From Hibiscus mutabilis (lineage: Eukaryota; Streptophyta; Magnoliopsida; Malvales; Malvaceae), in NCBI GenBank assembly GCA_019671005.1, contig CM033741.1:4774001-4838000 (forward strand): 64,000 nt of DNA, read 5' to 3'. Each line of letters opens with the position of its first letter. The stretch's first letter is position 1. The notes under the pieces were generated by a model. It saw nothing but the letters and a program-made list of their open reading frames with translations. It was not told where the DNA came from and did not search any database. Below, piece after piece: positions 49,115-61,328 of this stretch. The position numbers and the translations under genes were made by a program.

Positions 49115-49429
49115 GAACCCTACTTTTATAGTGTAGTTGTAACTTTAATCGATAAAGATCATCTATTTTTTATATCATCAGTTTACTTAAAATTATTTTT
49201 CAAGTAACCACTTATTTTATGTTTATACAGAGAACAAAATAAATATTTATTTTTAAAAATGTGATGACATAGAAGGAAAAATTGAAATAGATGATTTTTA
49301 TTAACCGAGACTATAGATAATGTGATGATAGAATATGATCATATATATTCTTTTTGTATATATTATCATGTGTCATTTTATTTGTTTTATATTATGAAAA
49401 AATATCTCACGTACATGCGGTAAATTTTT

Positions 49430-49715
49430 TTTGTTTCCACAAACACTTTAATTTTAGGAGTTATAAATCTAGGTTAAGGTTAAGAGTTTAGAGGTTTAAG
49501 TTCAAGGGTTTTGAGTTTAGGTTTTATGGTTAGAATTTAAGATTTAGAGGTTAGTGCAATATGTTAGAGATTTAGGTTTTAACTTATAAACCCTAAATTA
49601 TAACTTTAAATGCTAAACTCAAACTACAATCCTTAAATTATAAACACATAAACATAAAACCCTAAACTGTAAATCCTAAACTAGATCTCTAAACCCTAAA
49701 ATTAGAGCGCTTGTG
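49430..49715. repeat. Fold-back of telomere-like repeats
   Basis: The left half has TTTAGG-type words after CACAAACACTTTAATTTTAGG; the right half has CCCTAAA-type words and ends CCCTAAAATTAGAGCGCTTGTG, roughly the complement of the beginning. No target duplication was found. Confidence 0.55.
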
Positions 49716-50202
49716 AAAATAAAAAGTTTTCACCGTTAATGCATAGTCTAATTACCCTTATATTATTATCTTTTTGAAAATTCATTTTAAATAAAAATTT
49801 TAGAATAATAATAATTAGAAAATTGAAAATTCAACGAAATTTTTCATAAATTCCAGAAATCTATATATCGTGTTTTTTAAATATATAATCTTAAATATTT
49901 CATTTTTCCTTATTTAAGAATTTAAAAAGAAAGAATAAATTAAAATTAGCCTCCTACTTTAAAGGAGGAGAATAAGTAATGGACTTAAATAATATATCAT
50001 GTACATTTTAAATTTTCAAAATAAAATATTAAAAGTCACTTAATCAAAAATAATAAATAAGTAACGAGATTCTTTTTTTAATAATTAATAAGTAACGAGA
50101 TTCAATAACAAATAATGTTTTTTAAATCATATTATATAATACTAAAGTCAGAAATTTTCTTGTAATATCAAAGTACAATAAAAAATATTTACTCTCTCTG
50201 AA

Positions 50203-51105
50203 AGAAAAATTCTACCACGCTCGACGAATACTGCTGAACACCACTAACGCTGAACATCGTTGAACACAATTAAATTAATTAATAAAGAATAAAAATTTTA
50301 AAATAAAAATTAAAAATCTCAAAAGACTCAACATATAATTATAAATTATTTAAAATAAATTTCAATTAAATTATTTTCTATATATATTATATTTTTATTT
50401 TTTTAAATAATTGGATCAAATATCAACCTTAGTCAATTTAAAAATAAAAAAATCCTAAATCCAAAGCCCGAAACCTAAAACCCTATACTCAAAATTCTAA
50501 ACCCTAAACTTAAAATCCTACCCATCAGTAAGCGTTTGTCCTTTGGAGGTCGGTACAGCCTTAAAAGAAAAAAAAGAAGATTAAGATAAAAAAATGGATG
50601 CATCCGTCAAAAAATAGCAAAGGAACGCTAAGAAGAAGATGCACTGATTGCCGATCCCCTCCATTCTCAATACCAAAATCTAACTTCAATCAGATAAACA
50701 CTAAGCAAAAGATGCACATATCCAACAACACACTTAGACTTGCAGAGCAATTTGGATAAGATGCTAAACGTTTGACAATGTTCACATCAATGGATTTAAG
50801 GTTTATAGTTTAGAGTTTCGTGTTTAAGATGTAGGATTTATAATTTTGAATTTAGGGTCTTAGGTTTTATGTTTTGAGTTTTTATTTTTTAAATTGACTA
50901 ATGTTGGTATTTGATACAATTATTTAAAAAAATAAAAATATAATATATATGTAAAAATAATTTAATTAAAATTTTATTTTAAATAATTTATAATTATATG
51001 TTGAGACTTTGAAATTTTTAATCTTTATTAATTAATTTAATAATGTTCAGTGATGTTCAGCGTTAGTAGTGTTCAGCGGTGTTCGTCGAACGTAGTAGAC
51101 TCATC
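50203..51105. mobile_element. Mutator-like fold-back element with telomere-like centre
   Basis: The left arm TCTACCACGCTCGACGAATA and the complement of the right arm (TCTACTACGTTCGACGAACA) start inverted repeats of roughly 300 bases (GAACACCACTAACGCTGAAC against GAACACTACTAACGCTGAAC). CTCTCTGAA flanks both ends (50194-50202 and 51106-51114). The centre carries AACCCTAAAC-type words on the left and their complement on the right. Confidence 0.72.
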
Positions 51106-51114
51106 CTCTCTGAA

Positions 51115-51992
51115 CATGTTAATTTAGCAACAGCAGCAGAACAACAATAATAACCAAAAGAGGACCGTCTAAAATTCCTTCATTCGTTTCTTTCTTCTCT
51201 TTTGATTCATTGGATGGGTTAATACTCAGTGAATTAGTTCTAGGTTTAAATAACAACATTCAACAAATATAGATGAAAGGTATAATCGGGTCTAGCAAGT
51301 TTGGCTCAAAAACTTGTGACATGAGAATTAAAAACTTGAGACTTACAGTTCGGGTTAATTAGAGTTCACTCAAATTTTATTTTTAAATTTTAAGTCTAAT
51401 TTAAAATAAATATTAGCAACTAAGTTTAAGTAGACCCATTCGAATTGAAAATTTCTAATGCTAAGTAAAAAAAAAAATCGATTGCACTTGCAGATTATTT
51501 AAATAAAATATTAAAATACTCAAATTCAACTCAAAATGATGAAACCAAACTCGAACACCAGACTAACACTGTGGATATATCCCTTAAAATGTAGACAAGC
51601 AAATTAAATAGTAGAAATTCCCGACTCCCAAACTCATAAAGAAAGGAAAAAGAATGTTGATCATTAACCCATCCAGTGAATCTAAAAACAAGAAAGCAAA
51701 GGAGCTTATTTCGATTTTCTGAGGAAATTGGCAGTCTTTCTAAATGGAAATGGATATATATATATATATATAATACATGTAACAGTACATTAATTAAAAA
51801 TTACAAATAATGTCTACATTTTCTTTGTACATAAGGAAATTATGTCGACATGTTTTGTCCTTTTATTTTGTACATGGTAATGTGTAAAATTGAACAAGCG
51901 TAACACAAAAATAAAACAACAGCAACGGGACAGATGATAGCCAATGCCATGTCCACAACTGTACACGTGGGCTGCTTGCAAGGCCATGTCAT
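51115..51992. other. Intergenic DNA between two fold-back elements
   Basis: AT-rich with a (TA)n run near 51750-51771. No gene or complete element recognised. Confidence 0.4.
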
Positions 51993-52002
51993 TTTTTATA
52001 GG

Positions 52003-53641
52003 CATAAAGTCAAAAGTAGCCCTAACGTTTATCTTTTGGTCACTTTAGCCCATATTTTTTTTGTCCAAATAAACACTTAACGTTTCATTTTTGTTCAAAT
52101 TTCACCATCGTTGGAAGAAAACCGTTAGTAAAAATTAATTATTTTTATATTGATTTTTAACCAATCAAACAATGACACGTGACATATTGGTTCTAAGACA
52201 TAAGAAAGAAGCAAAATTCAGTAGATGTGCATGAGGGATTTGAACATGGGTCATGAGGTTAAATAACTCAACACACAACCACCAAGCCACCCTACTATAT
52301 TAGTATTATTTTTTCACCACTTATTTTATTTATTCATTACTTTATTTGTTTGAAAGTGAAGAAATATTCATTAAATTATTCACTAATATATCCTAAAACC
52401 AAAACCTTAAACATGTAAAATTATAAACCTTAAACCCTAAACATAAACCCTAAAATCAAAACCTAAAACCTCAAATTCTAAATCCTAAACCATAAAAATC
52501 AGAGCCTAAAACCCCAAATCCTAAATCCTAAACCCTAAAGCCCTAAAACCTAAAAATCAAAACACTAAACCCTAAACCTCAAATCCTAAATCATAAACAC
52601 TAAGCACTAAATCCTAAAACCCTAAAAATCAAAATCCTAAAACCCTAAACCTTAAGCCTTAAACCCAAATCCCAAAACCCAACACCCTAAACATATAAAA
52701 TGCTAAGGTTTAGGGTTTCAAATTTAGGGCTTAGGGTTTATGGTTTTATATGTTTAATGTTTTGGTTTAGGGTTTTAGGGTTTTACATGATTAAGGTTTC
52801 AATTTTAGGGTTTAGGGTTTTAGGTTGCTGTATTTAGGTCTTTAGTGTTTAGGGTTTAGGGTTTATGTTTTTAGGAGTTTAGGGTTTCAAGTTTAGGGTT
52901 TATGGTTTTAGGTTTTTATATGTTTAAGGCTTTAATTTTAGGGTTTATAGATTTATGTTTCTAGTGTTTTGAGTTTTAGGATTTATAGTTTTAGAGTTTA
53001 GGGTTTAGACTTTAGGGCTTCAAGTTTAGGCCTTAAGGTTTAGGGTTTTATATGTCTAAGGTTTTAGTTTTAGGGTTTAGGATTTTATGTTTAGGTTTTA
53101 GTTTTTTATGGTTTAAGGTTTAGGGTATAGGGTTTTAGGATATATTAGTGAATAATTTAATGAGTATTTCTTCACTTTCAAACACATAAAGTAATGAATA
53201 AATAAAATAAGTGGTGGAAAATTAATAATACAGTAGGTTGGCTTGGTGGTTGTGTGTTGAGTTATTCAACCTCCTGACTCAAGCTCGAATCCCCCATGCA
53301 GACTATTGAATTTTGCTTCTTTCTTATGCCTTAGAATCAATCAGGCATCAAATGATGTCACGTGTCATCATATGATAGTGCCATGTGGCAACGTCTGATT
53401 GGTCAAAAAATAATATAAAAATAATTATTTTTTTAAAAAAAATCACGATGCCACGTCAGTGCCCAATGTCATGCAGACATGCCACGTCAGCCTCAAGCGT
53501 TGATCTTTGACTAACGGTTTCCTTCCAACGAGGGTGAAATTTGAACAAAAATGAAACTTTAGGTGTTTGTTCAGACCAAAAAAAAGAATAAGGACTAAAG
53601 TGACCAAAAGGTCAAACGTTGGAGGCTACTTTTGACTCGAC
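52003..53641. mobile_element. Large Mutator-like fold-back element with telomere-like core
   Basis: The left end AGTCAAAAGTAGCCCTAACG and the complement of the right end (AGTCAAAAGTAGCCTCCAAC) begin inverted repeats of about 350 bases. TTTTTATAGG flanks both sides (51993-52002 and 53642-53651); 9 or 10 bases can be counted as duplication. From about 52380 to 53160 the core is degenerate CCCTAAA words that switch near 52700 to TTTAGGG words, forming a head-to-head telomere-like palindrome. Each arm also contains a tRNA-like piece (see findings). No coding capacity. Confidence 0.85.
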
Positions 53642-53654
53642 TTTTTATAGGTCT

Positions 53655-55849
53655 TGTCATAACTCGTTTTGAGCCCGGGTGACCCAACCAGACCTGAAAG
53701 CCCGTTTATAAATAGGCCCGACCCGAATCCAAATTTTAACCCGACCTGGCCCGGAACCAAAAAACCCTAAAACAAAAAAACCCTAACCCTAAAGATAAAC
53801 CCAGCTGCCGCCGTCGCCCACTGCCGCCGCCGCCACATCTCCGGTGACCACCAAATCCCAATCAACTGAAACCCTAAATTACCCCTAAATTCAGTCCCTA
53901 AAATCCCTAAATTTACCATCATAGAATTAATTAAACTCCTACTCAACAACCCTAAACCAAATATGTCAAGCCATACCTTCACCCATACCCCTGCCAAATC
54001 AACCACCATACCCATATCCCCTAAAATTCGGCCGCCATTAGAGATTTGGAGCAATAAAAAATAAGGTTGTCAGTTTGTAATTTTGGGTGATATAAACCCT
54101 GAAAATCTATAGAAAAGGGGGCGGATATTCGGAAAAAAAGAGAAATCGGAGGGGATCTAAAAAAATCCAGAGAGATTTAGAGGGGTTTTCAGTTCGAGTA
54201 ACGAACAGAAATCTGTAAGGAAATTTTTTTTGTAATAGCTTTGAAATCAATACAAGAGGCTTAAGGGTAAAAATTTCTCCTTTGCTTTTGAAAATCAAAA
54301 TCATCTTGTTTTTTTTCCTTTTGTTTCGAATCAAAAAAAATAAAAGAGGGATAGATTAGAAAGCCTACCGGCCGAGTGAAGCAAGGCCACCGCGGTTGCC
54401 GTGAGGCCGCAAGGCCAGTGACCGGCGTGAAGCCGATGGGTGAATGGCCGCCGCTCTGGTAGTGAGTCGAGAGGAAGAAAAGAATGATGCTTTAGGGTTT
54501 TTACTATTTCAGTCTATTTTAAAAAAACCGCTTTAATTATTTAAACTCACCTCCCAAAAACGACACCATTTGGTGCAGCCCCGACTCGCGTGTGACCCGG
54601 TAACCCGGGGAAGATCCGTGCGTCATTTAAGGGTCTAATTACACTCTAGGTCCCTGCTTTCTTTCCCCGTTTTCACTTCTGTTCGGGGTATAATCACGCT
54701 TTTGGTCCCTGTAATTTGTTTTTCTTTTTTTCCTCACCATTTTTTTTGTTTTTTTAGCTTTTAATTTCATTTCTTTTTAATCCAGTCACTATATTTTGTT
54801 ATTTAATTTTAGCATGCTATTTCTGTTAAATTGTGTTTATTTCTTTATGTTTTATATTTGTTTCATTTTAGTCCCTCATCTATATTATTTCATGTCATGT
54901 ACATATTCAACCCATGCATTTTAATCATTACATCTAGTTTCATGACATATTTTATATTGTTCCATGCATTTTAATATGATCCATGCATTCACATTAGCAT
55001 TGTTCTTTTTATTATTATTATTATCATTATTATTATTATTATTATCATATGAACATATTATATTATAATTTATTTTGAACATATTAATATCATGATATGT
55101 TTTTTTATGCATGCATATAAATTATGTCACATGTTAGATATCAATTTGTAGTATTTATTTTTGCATGTTGTATTTATATTTTGTTTATTATTATGATATA
55201 TCATGTTATTTTTGTTCATGCATTCCCTTTTTATGTATATTTATATCGTTGTATGTACATGTTACTATGTTGTTATTTTAGTTTAATATGTACGAATGCT
55301 AGAGTAGTATTTTATTTATGGTAGATTAGTTTTTTATTATGTTAGTATTTCTATGTTTATCACATTGTATTTATGTTTGACATTTTTAAAGATCGCATAT
55401 CGAGATATATTAATTGTCAATGTGGTGCCTCTTTATTCGAGCGTAAATGGGGCCAGTATCAGGCGTAGTGATAGTGGTTGGGCGTTTACTCTCGAATAAC
55501 GGGGCCTTTAAAATTTACTCGCACATATAACCAGATTTTAATTTAATTGTCACTTTGATCCGGAAAGTCTAATATTAATAAAGCGGTAATTATTAAAGTA
55601 CCAATTTTGGGCGCTGTGGGGTGCTAATCCGTAACCGACTCCCGAACCCGACATTTTAAAATCTCTAGTTTTTACGGTGTCCTGTCCACCTTGAGTGGCC
55701 GGTGTCGACTCTATTTTTAAATAAAACATGATTTCTTCTAAAATCTCACGCGGAAGACATTATTTTCAAAATAAAATAAAACAAACAAAAAAAAGTAAAA
55801 ATAGTAAAAATCAAAAACATCTCTTTTTAGCGAAAAGGACATCGCTACA
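53655..55849 (+). mobile_element. Probable solo LTR, Ty3/gypsy-like
   Basis: The unit starts TGTCATAACTCG and ends GGACATCGCTACA, i.e. TG...CA. Flanks GGTCT (53650-53654) and GGTTT (55850-55854) match at 4 of 5, consistent with a 5-bp duplication. A TATA-like TTTATAAATAGGCC occurs near the left end. GC-rich gene-poor leader sequence, an (ATT)n run at about 55010-55045 and GTGTCGACTCTATTTTTAAA near the 3' end recall LTRs of the TAT/Ogre lineage. No gag-pol sequence or second LTR is present, which suggests recombination to a solo LTR. The open frames inside are not gene-like. Confidence 0.62.
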
Positions 55850-55854
55850 GGTTT

Positions 55855-56216
55855 GAGCTTTACTGTGAATCTTGGAGCGTTGTTTGATTAGATTTTATTA
55901 GTCGTTATCCATTTTTAATGAAAGAAATTGGCGTTTAAGCATGTTTTAATCCCCAAACTCTCAACCTATTCCTTCACTCGACATATTCTACCTATCACGG
56001 TCACTGATGAACCCAGCGAATTAATGTTGGGGCCAAAATAGATCTGTAAAGTTTTTGGAGAAAAAATTTACTTCAAAAGAGTTTAAATTAGACAACTGAA
56101 AATTGAGAAGAACTAAAATTATTATCATTCCATCTAAGGTTGCACTTAGTATTGTATGACATAATGAGCATACACTTTATATTATAAGAGGTGCTTACAG
56201 TGTTTACTCTTTAGCA
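55855..56216. other. Intergenic DNA
   Basis: Flank of the LTR with no recognised feature. Confidence 0.35.
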
Positions 56217-56224
56217 TCGAGAAT

Positions 56225-56700
56225 AAGGATGTCGGGATTTTGACCAACTCATACTCGACACGAAAATGTAACACCTACATTTGAATTCGACTCGACCTGA
56301 TATTTTATGATACTTCACCTAACTCAAATTTTAGAGTAAACATCCAAATTTGATCTGGTCCGACTGGACATAAATAATTTTTTTATTTTTATTTGATAAA
56401 ATAGGGAGTTAATTAAAAAAATAGAGAGGAGCATTATAACTATTATTCTATTTTTATTAGACAAAATAGAGAGATAATTAAAAATGTATATAAAGAGAGG
56501 GGCCTTATAACAATTATTCTAAATATTTAGAATAAAATTAAATTATTATTTTGGGTCAGATATTTTTTACCTTAAACTCAAATCAACCTCATCCTAAAAA
56601 AAACCCGACCCGACAAGAACCCGTTTTTTTTTCAAATCCAACCTAACAAAATTGAGTCGGGTTAGAACTTGTTGGATCTGGGTCACATAACCATCCCTGA
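56225..56700. mobile_element. hAT-like MITE, family B, copy 2
   Basis: A perfect 8-bp duplication TCGAGAAT (56217-56224 and 56701-56708) brackets ends AAGGATGTCGGG and the complement of the right end (TCAGGGATGGTTATG). The interior resembles 44479-44936 over its length (AACACCTACATTTGAATTCG, CGACCTGATATTTTATGA). Confidence 0.85.
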
Positions 56701-56708
56701 TCGAGAAT

Positions 56709-57499
56709 CAAGGACAGAGGTACATTACTAATGGGAGGGGTTACTGCCCTCAGGCAGGGAAATTTTTTACTTTTAATTATTTATATTTTTTTTAAAATAG
56801 AATAATTATAAATTTTCTCCGACCTTTTAAATTTTATATTTTACTTTTTAACCTTAAATCTTGACTCTGTCTCCGTCGAAAATACATCCTCCAAATTCAT
56901 CATCATCAATAAGGAAATCTTTTACATAAAGTTTCGGGCTTAAAAGAAGGTTTGAACTTGAATTTAAGCGAAGCCCAAAATTGTTTATTGATTTTATTTG
57001 GACTGTGGTTATAAAAAGTTTATGGTTTTAGTTTCCCATAAAAATGTATAACGAATTGTATATTACTAATAGTTAAAAAAAATTAAGAAATTTATATAAT
57101 AAGCTATCCTCATCTCATCATATATGATCATCAATTAAAACTACACACTTCAATATTGCTTTGTCACTATTTTTATAGCTAAATTTTCACATATATATAT
57201 ATATATATATTTATTATGAGCAGTTAGTTAAAAGTTTCAATTTGATTGTACTTATAACATAAAATTATTGAGGTAGGGACTAAAGATGATGTAATGAAAA
57301 GAGTTCAAGATAAATAAATAATTTAATCTTTAAATAAGTCTACTAACTATCATTTAATTTAATGTATTTTTCAAAGTTCCGTTACCGAAGCTTGAGCCGT
57401 ACGTCGATGGTCCATTTTAGAATTCGAAAAACAATGAAGTAAAAAAATATAAATTTTAGGAGTAATATTTCTATACTTCTACAATTACTATAAACAAAT
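56709..57499. other. Intergenic DNA
   Basis: AT-rich with a short (TA)n at about 57190-57211. No gene-like frame. Confidence 0.4.
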
Positions 57500-57513
57500 A
57501 AGTGGAGTCGGTT

Positions 57514-58190
57514 AAAGCTTTGAAACTTTTCTCTAGCGCCGCTGCTGTATTTTTTTTTAATTTGATTGGGCGGTCTGCGACGACATTAGTTTTGGTGTTG
57601 ATTATTTAACAGTCAATATTTTTTATTTTTTATTATATTATATTTTATTTTATTTAGATTTTAATAGGAATAACTCTGTTTTTGTGACACGTCTTCTTCT
57701 GCCTTGTGACACGTTTTCTTCTATCTTTTGGCACGTTTTTGTTCTTTTCGTTTTTATTTTTCTCAGGATTGGATTTGACGTAGCCTTGACTGATCAAGAT
57801 GACACTTATTTGGTTATTCTGTTGATCTACCATGCTTTGAACACTCGGATTGGATTTGAATACACGATTTGTGTTCGTAGATAATCTTTTCACGACACTC
57901 GGCTCTGATTTATAGTTTTCGATGGTCTTTCAATAGTTTCATCCCCTTTTGTGGTTCGTTTGTCAAAGCAGTCAGATCTATTAGTATCTATGTTTTATTC
58001 GAGTCAGTTTGATTGAGTTTTAATATTTTTCATGTATGGTCTTTGTATGATTTAAGTGACTAATTTATTGTGTCATTGGTTATAGAAAATATATTTAAAA
58101 TATATGTTTAATTTACGATTGTAATTGTAAACCTTAATTGTAATTCTGAATATTTTTAAATAAAATTACCCGCCTTCTATACAAAAAAAA
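57514..58190 (+). mobile_element. 5'-truncated retroposon (LINE-like) with poly(A)
   Basis: The unit ends TTCTATACAAAAAAAAA and is flanked by the same 14 bases, AAGTGGAGTCGGTT (57500-57513 and 58190-58203). Upstream of the tail there is an AATAAA-like TAAATAAAATT. No reverse-transcriptase sequence remains, so the class is inferred from the poly(A) tail and the long duplication. Confidence 0.75.
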
Positions 58191-58203
58191 AGTGGAGTCG
58201 GTT

Positions 58204-58781
58204 CGAATTTAGGAAGATGTATTCCAAAACCCAACCGGTATTAACCGAGTCTACGAACCCTTTAAGTATATGATTCCGAGCGATATGGGAACAACGGGAA
58301 GAGGCGAGCAGCGCACATGGTGAAAGCGTTAAATAGAAAAGGTCAACAAATAGGGACAAATAGAGTTTCAGCATTTCCGCCACAACATGATTTTTTGGAA
58401 CCATAAACAAACTGGTTATCTGCAACCTTACAAATTGCTTTTTGTTGCTCCACATGAAAACAGATCAAACTAGTTATTCATTTTTTTAGTTTTTTTCTTA
58501 ATACTTGTACGGATTCCAGAACTAGGATTTCTGGTACACATATGAGGTCATATAATATTAACTGTACATAGTATTGATTTGCAGCCATAGTATACTGAAA
58601 GTTGTAAGATAAATGCGGAGCTCAACTACACTGATTCACAAGCACATGTTCTACATGTCAGTAGCCTAGGCTTATGAGTTCATATACATATTATTCACAA
58701 ACTAACTGGAAAAAGAAGAAGATGAAAACAACACTCAAATGACCTTAGAGTTAAACAAAACTCTGATCTCGAAAGCTCAAG
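58204..58781. other. Region between the retroposon and the small gene
   Basis: Moderately GC-balanced sequence; the right part is likely the 3' UTR of the minus-strand gene that follows. A 92-codon open frame on the minus strand has no family resemblance. Confidence 0.35.
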
Positions 58782-59253
58782 CTAATTAATCTGAGGTCCA
58801 CGGCCTCCGCCTGTCCCTGGCCTTTTAGGAGTGAAGAGAGCAATAAACCGAGCGCCGTCTTCTCCCTGCATAAATGAAACAACAAAAATACATGCATAAT
58901 TCAACCATGCATCTTAAGGCTTCCGATTAAAAACATGTGAAGAGATAAGAAAGTTTAGCACTGTATCTTACAGTAGCGGTGGTGGAAGGAGGATCAGCTG
59001 GTGGGTCAACCACCGTGCTTGGTGGATCTGAACAACCCGTTGTTGGAGATGGAACTGAACCTGCTTCTTTCTGAGAAACATTTTGATTAGTATCGACTTT
59101 GCCATCATCATCTTCTTCCTTGGGGCATGAATTAGGGTTTTGGTGGAACCCAGTTTCGAGTCCCAAACACCTGAGAACAGCCCTTATGACTTGATGGAAA
59201 GAGCTCGGAGAGGAAAAGAGAGTTCCATGGGATGTAACTTCCGTATCTTCCAT
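58782..59253 (-). CDS. Small plant protein of unknown function
   Basis: Two exons, 59253-58972 and 58865-58782, joined in phase by a canonical 106-bp intron, give 121 residues. The start MEDTEVTSHGTLFSSPSSFH at 59253 is preferred over the open frame that extends upstream because the preceding residues look like translated 5' UTR. The N-terminal segment SSFHQVIRAVLRCLGLE is helical. The middle is acidic and then proline-rich (CSDPPSTVV, DPPADPPSTT). Exon 2 encodes GEDGARFIALFTPKRPGTGG and RGPQIN before TAG. I do not recognise a characterised domain. The sharp change in coding character at clean splice sites supports a real gene, and the basic Gly-rich end could bind nucleic acid or protein. 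Confidence 0.6.
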
Positions 59254-61328
59254 TGTTGTGAGAAAAGATAAATTCTTCCTTGTATTGTAGGTCGTTTTTA
59301 TTACCCTTAAATGCTTGCTTCGGTCATCAGTCTGCAGCACTGGTCTTTACTATAATAGAAATTCTAATTATATGCTACACTAAAAAAATTAAATTTAAAG
59401 TTTAAAATTAATGTTTATAATTAAAATTTAAAAAATTAAGAGCAAAATATAATTTTTTAAAATTTATAATTTAATATTTAAATTTTAAAGTTAAAATTTA
59501 ATTTTTTAATATTAAAATATAAAAAATAAAAAAATAAGATTTTTGTCGGTCTTTATCACTGCTTTTAAGCTTACAAAGCTACACCCCTTGACCGTTGACG
59601 AAAGTACTGGATTATCCCCTTAATTTCCCGATATATTTTTGGCTTAATTTCTCATAACTCCTAAACTTCAGTTTAATTCCCACTTTAACTCAATATAATT
59701 TTTCTCAATATAATTTAATTTTTATTCTCAATTATCTCATGTATTGTTATTTTATCTTATCTGTTACTTCAATAATATTTTTTGTTTAAAAATTTTATTT
59801 GATCCAATCAAAACAAGCCACATATCATAAAAATTAAAAACTCATTATTGTTGATAAAACCCCTCAAATTAGAGTAAAGGCTTTAATTGAATATGAGATT
59901 AGGTGGGAAAGACAAGCGGAAACTGCCATGAATTAATTACCTTTCATCTGACAACTCTTCCACCAGCAGTAGGAGTTGGTACCAAACTTGCTCACTGCCT
60001 TTAATATAATTAAATACCTCATATTCTAAGACTATTCTATTAGTTGATTGTTCAAAAAAATATGCTTCAATTTTATTTTATATGAGTTTAAATTTTAATA
60101 TTTATATTTAAAATTTAATTATCGCTTTATTGTAAAACTAAGTCTTATCTTTGTAGTTTGATCTAAACTACATTTAACTCTATGGTTTCAACTTAGCTCC
60201 AAATTTAAAGAATCTCTCATAATCTCTTCGATCTATTTATTAAGTATTTTTCTTTGAAATTAAACTTATATACATTATGTTCAAGCTGTGATTATATTAA
60301 TATATAATGTAATTTTAAATTTGTTTTTTAAAATAATTTTTTATTATAAAACAATTTGAATCCGTATCTGGGATGAACATCATTACCTTTCCACTAACAC
60401 CCCTTACTGAGTTCATTTTAAATTTGGTTTAATAATGATCAAAATGATTTTACAAGTAAAAAAAATGTGTTATTTTTAATTGAAAATTATTGAACAAAAC
60501 TAATAAAGAACAAAATTTTTATTTTCATTTTAAATTAATAAAGGTTAAATAAGAAAAATAACCAAATAAAGAATGATTTTTATTTGGTCCCCTTATCCCA
60601 AGATAAGATAAAGGAGTATAATTTTATAAGGTCCAAGCCCACAGCGGTCACAGTAAATGCAGACAAACTATAGTAGTATATTCTCACATTGTCCGTGTGT
60701 AACGAGCAACCGAGAATGTTAAGCCAAGAACCGATAATTACCTTTCGCAATTGATACCCCTCTAGTCTAGGCTCGACCTCAACTCTGTTTTGCAAGAGCA
60801 TCGGCCAGCAAAGGCCACCGGACGGACATGAAACACCTCATCTGTCTATACTTGTGGGGGGGCAATTCGTCTTTTCCATTCCATATCTGTATATACAGGT
60901 ATGTATGCACGTACGCAATTTACTCGATCCTCTGCGACAGTGTTTACCCGAGTCGAATCATCAAAAAACCAGCAAAACTAAAATACGATAAAGTGTCATT
61001 TACTAATCCATTACTCATAACATAAAACAAAACACAGACAAGCAGTTCAATGGGGAGCAAAGGATAAAGGCTATGGTAAAACAGCGCCGGGCACTGCCAT
61101 GCACGTTCAAAACCGGTACACAACTGCAAGCATCCAACACTTCCAACAAAAGAGTACAATGTAATTTTATAACCCCCACAATGGGTTTTTTCCTTGATTG
61201 CACTCTCTTTAAACCCCACGCCATTTGCTGCAAAGTTCATGCTTTCCTCGCAGCAGCTTTAGGGAAAACCAGACCTCCTCAACTCTTTGAATTTGATCAA
61301 GCATTAGTTTGGGTCGACCTTCGTTTAA
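59254..61328. other. Intergenic DNA and 3' UTR of the PWWP-domain gene
   Basis: 59380-60550 is very AT-rich with no gene. From about 60800 the base composition rises, consistent with the 3' UTR of the minus-strand gene on the right. Short open frames here are not gene-like. Confidence 0.4.

Noticed and set aside
52380..53160. Chromosome end or true telomere array
   Set aside because: The repeats are degenerate, inverted in the middle, and enclosed in a transposon with target duplication and ordinary sequence on both sides.
53767..54334. Two open frames inside the proposed LTR
   Set aside because: They lie in the GC-rich and AT-rich leader-like parts of the LTR and do not resemble retroelement or host proteins.
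58177..58455. 92-codon open frame on the minus strand
   Set aside because: It runs into the retroposon's poly(A) region, shows no domain and has no splice-supported partner exon.
60580..61240. Several overlapping short open frames on both strands
   Set aside because: They overlap the probable 3' UTR of the PWWP-domain gene, lack any family motif, and conflict with one another.
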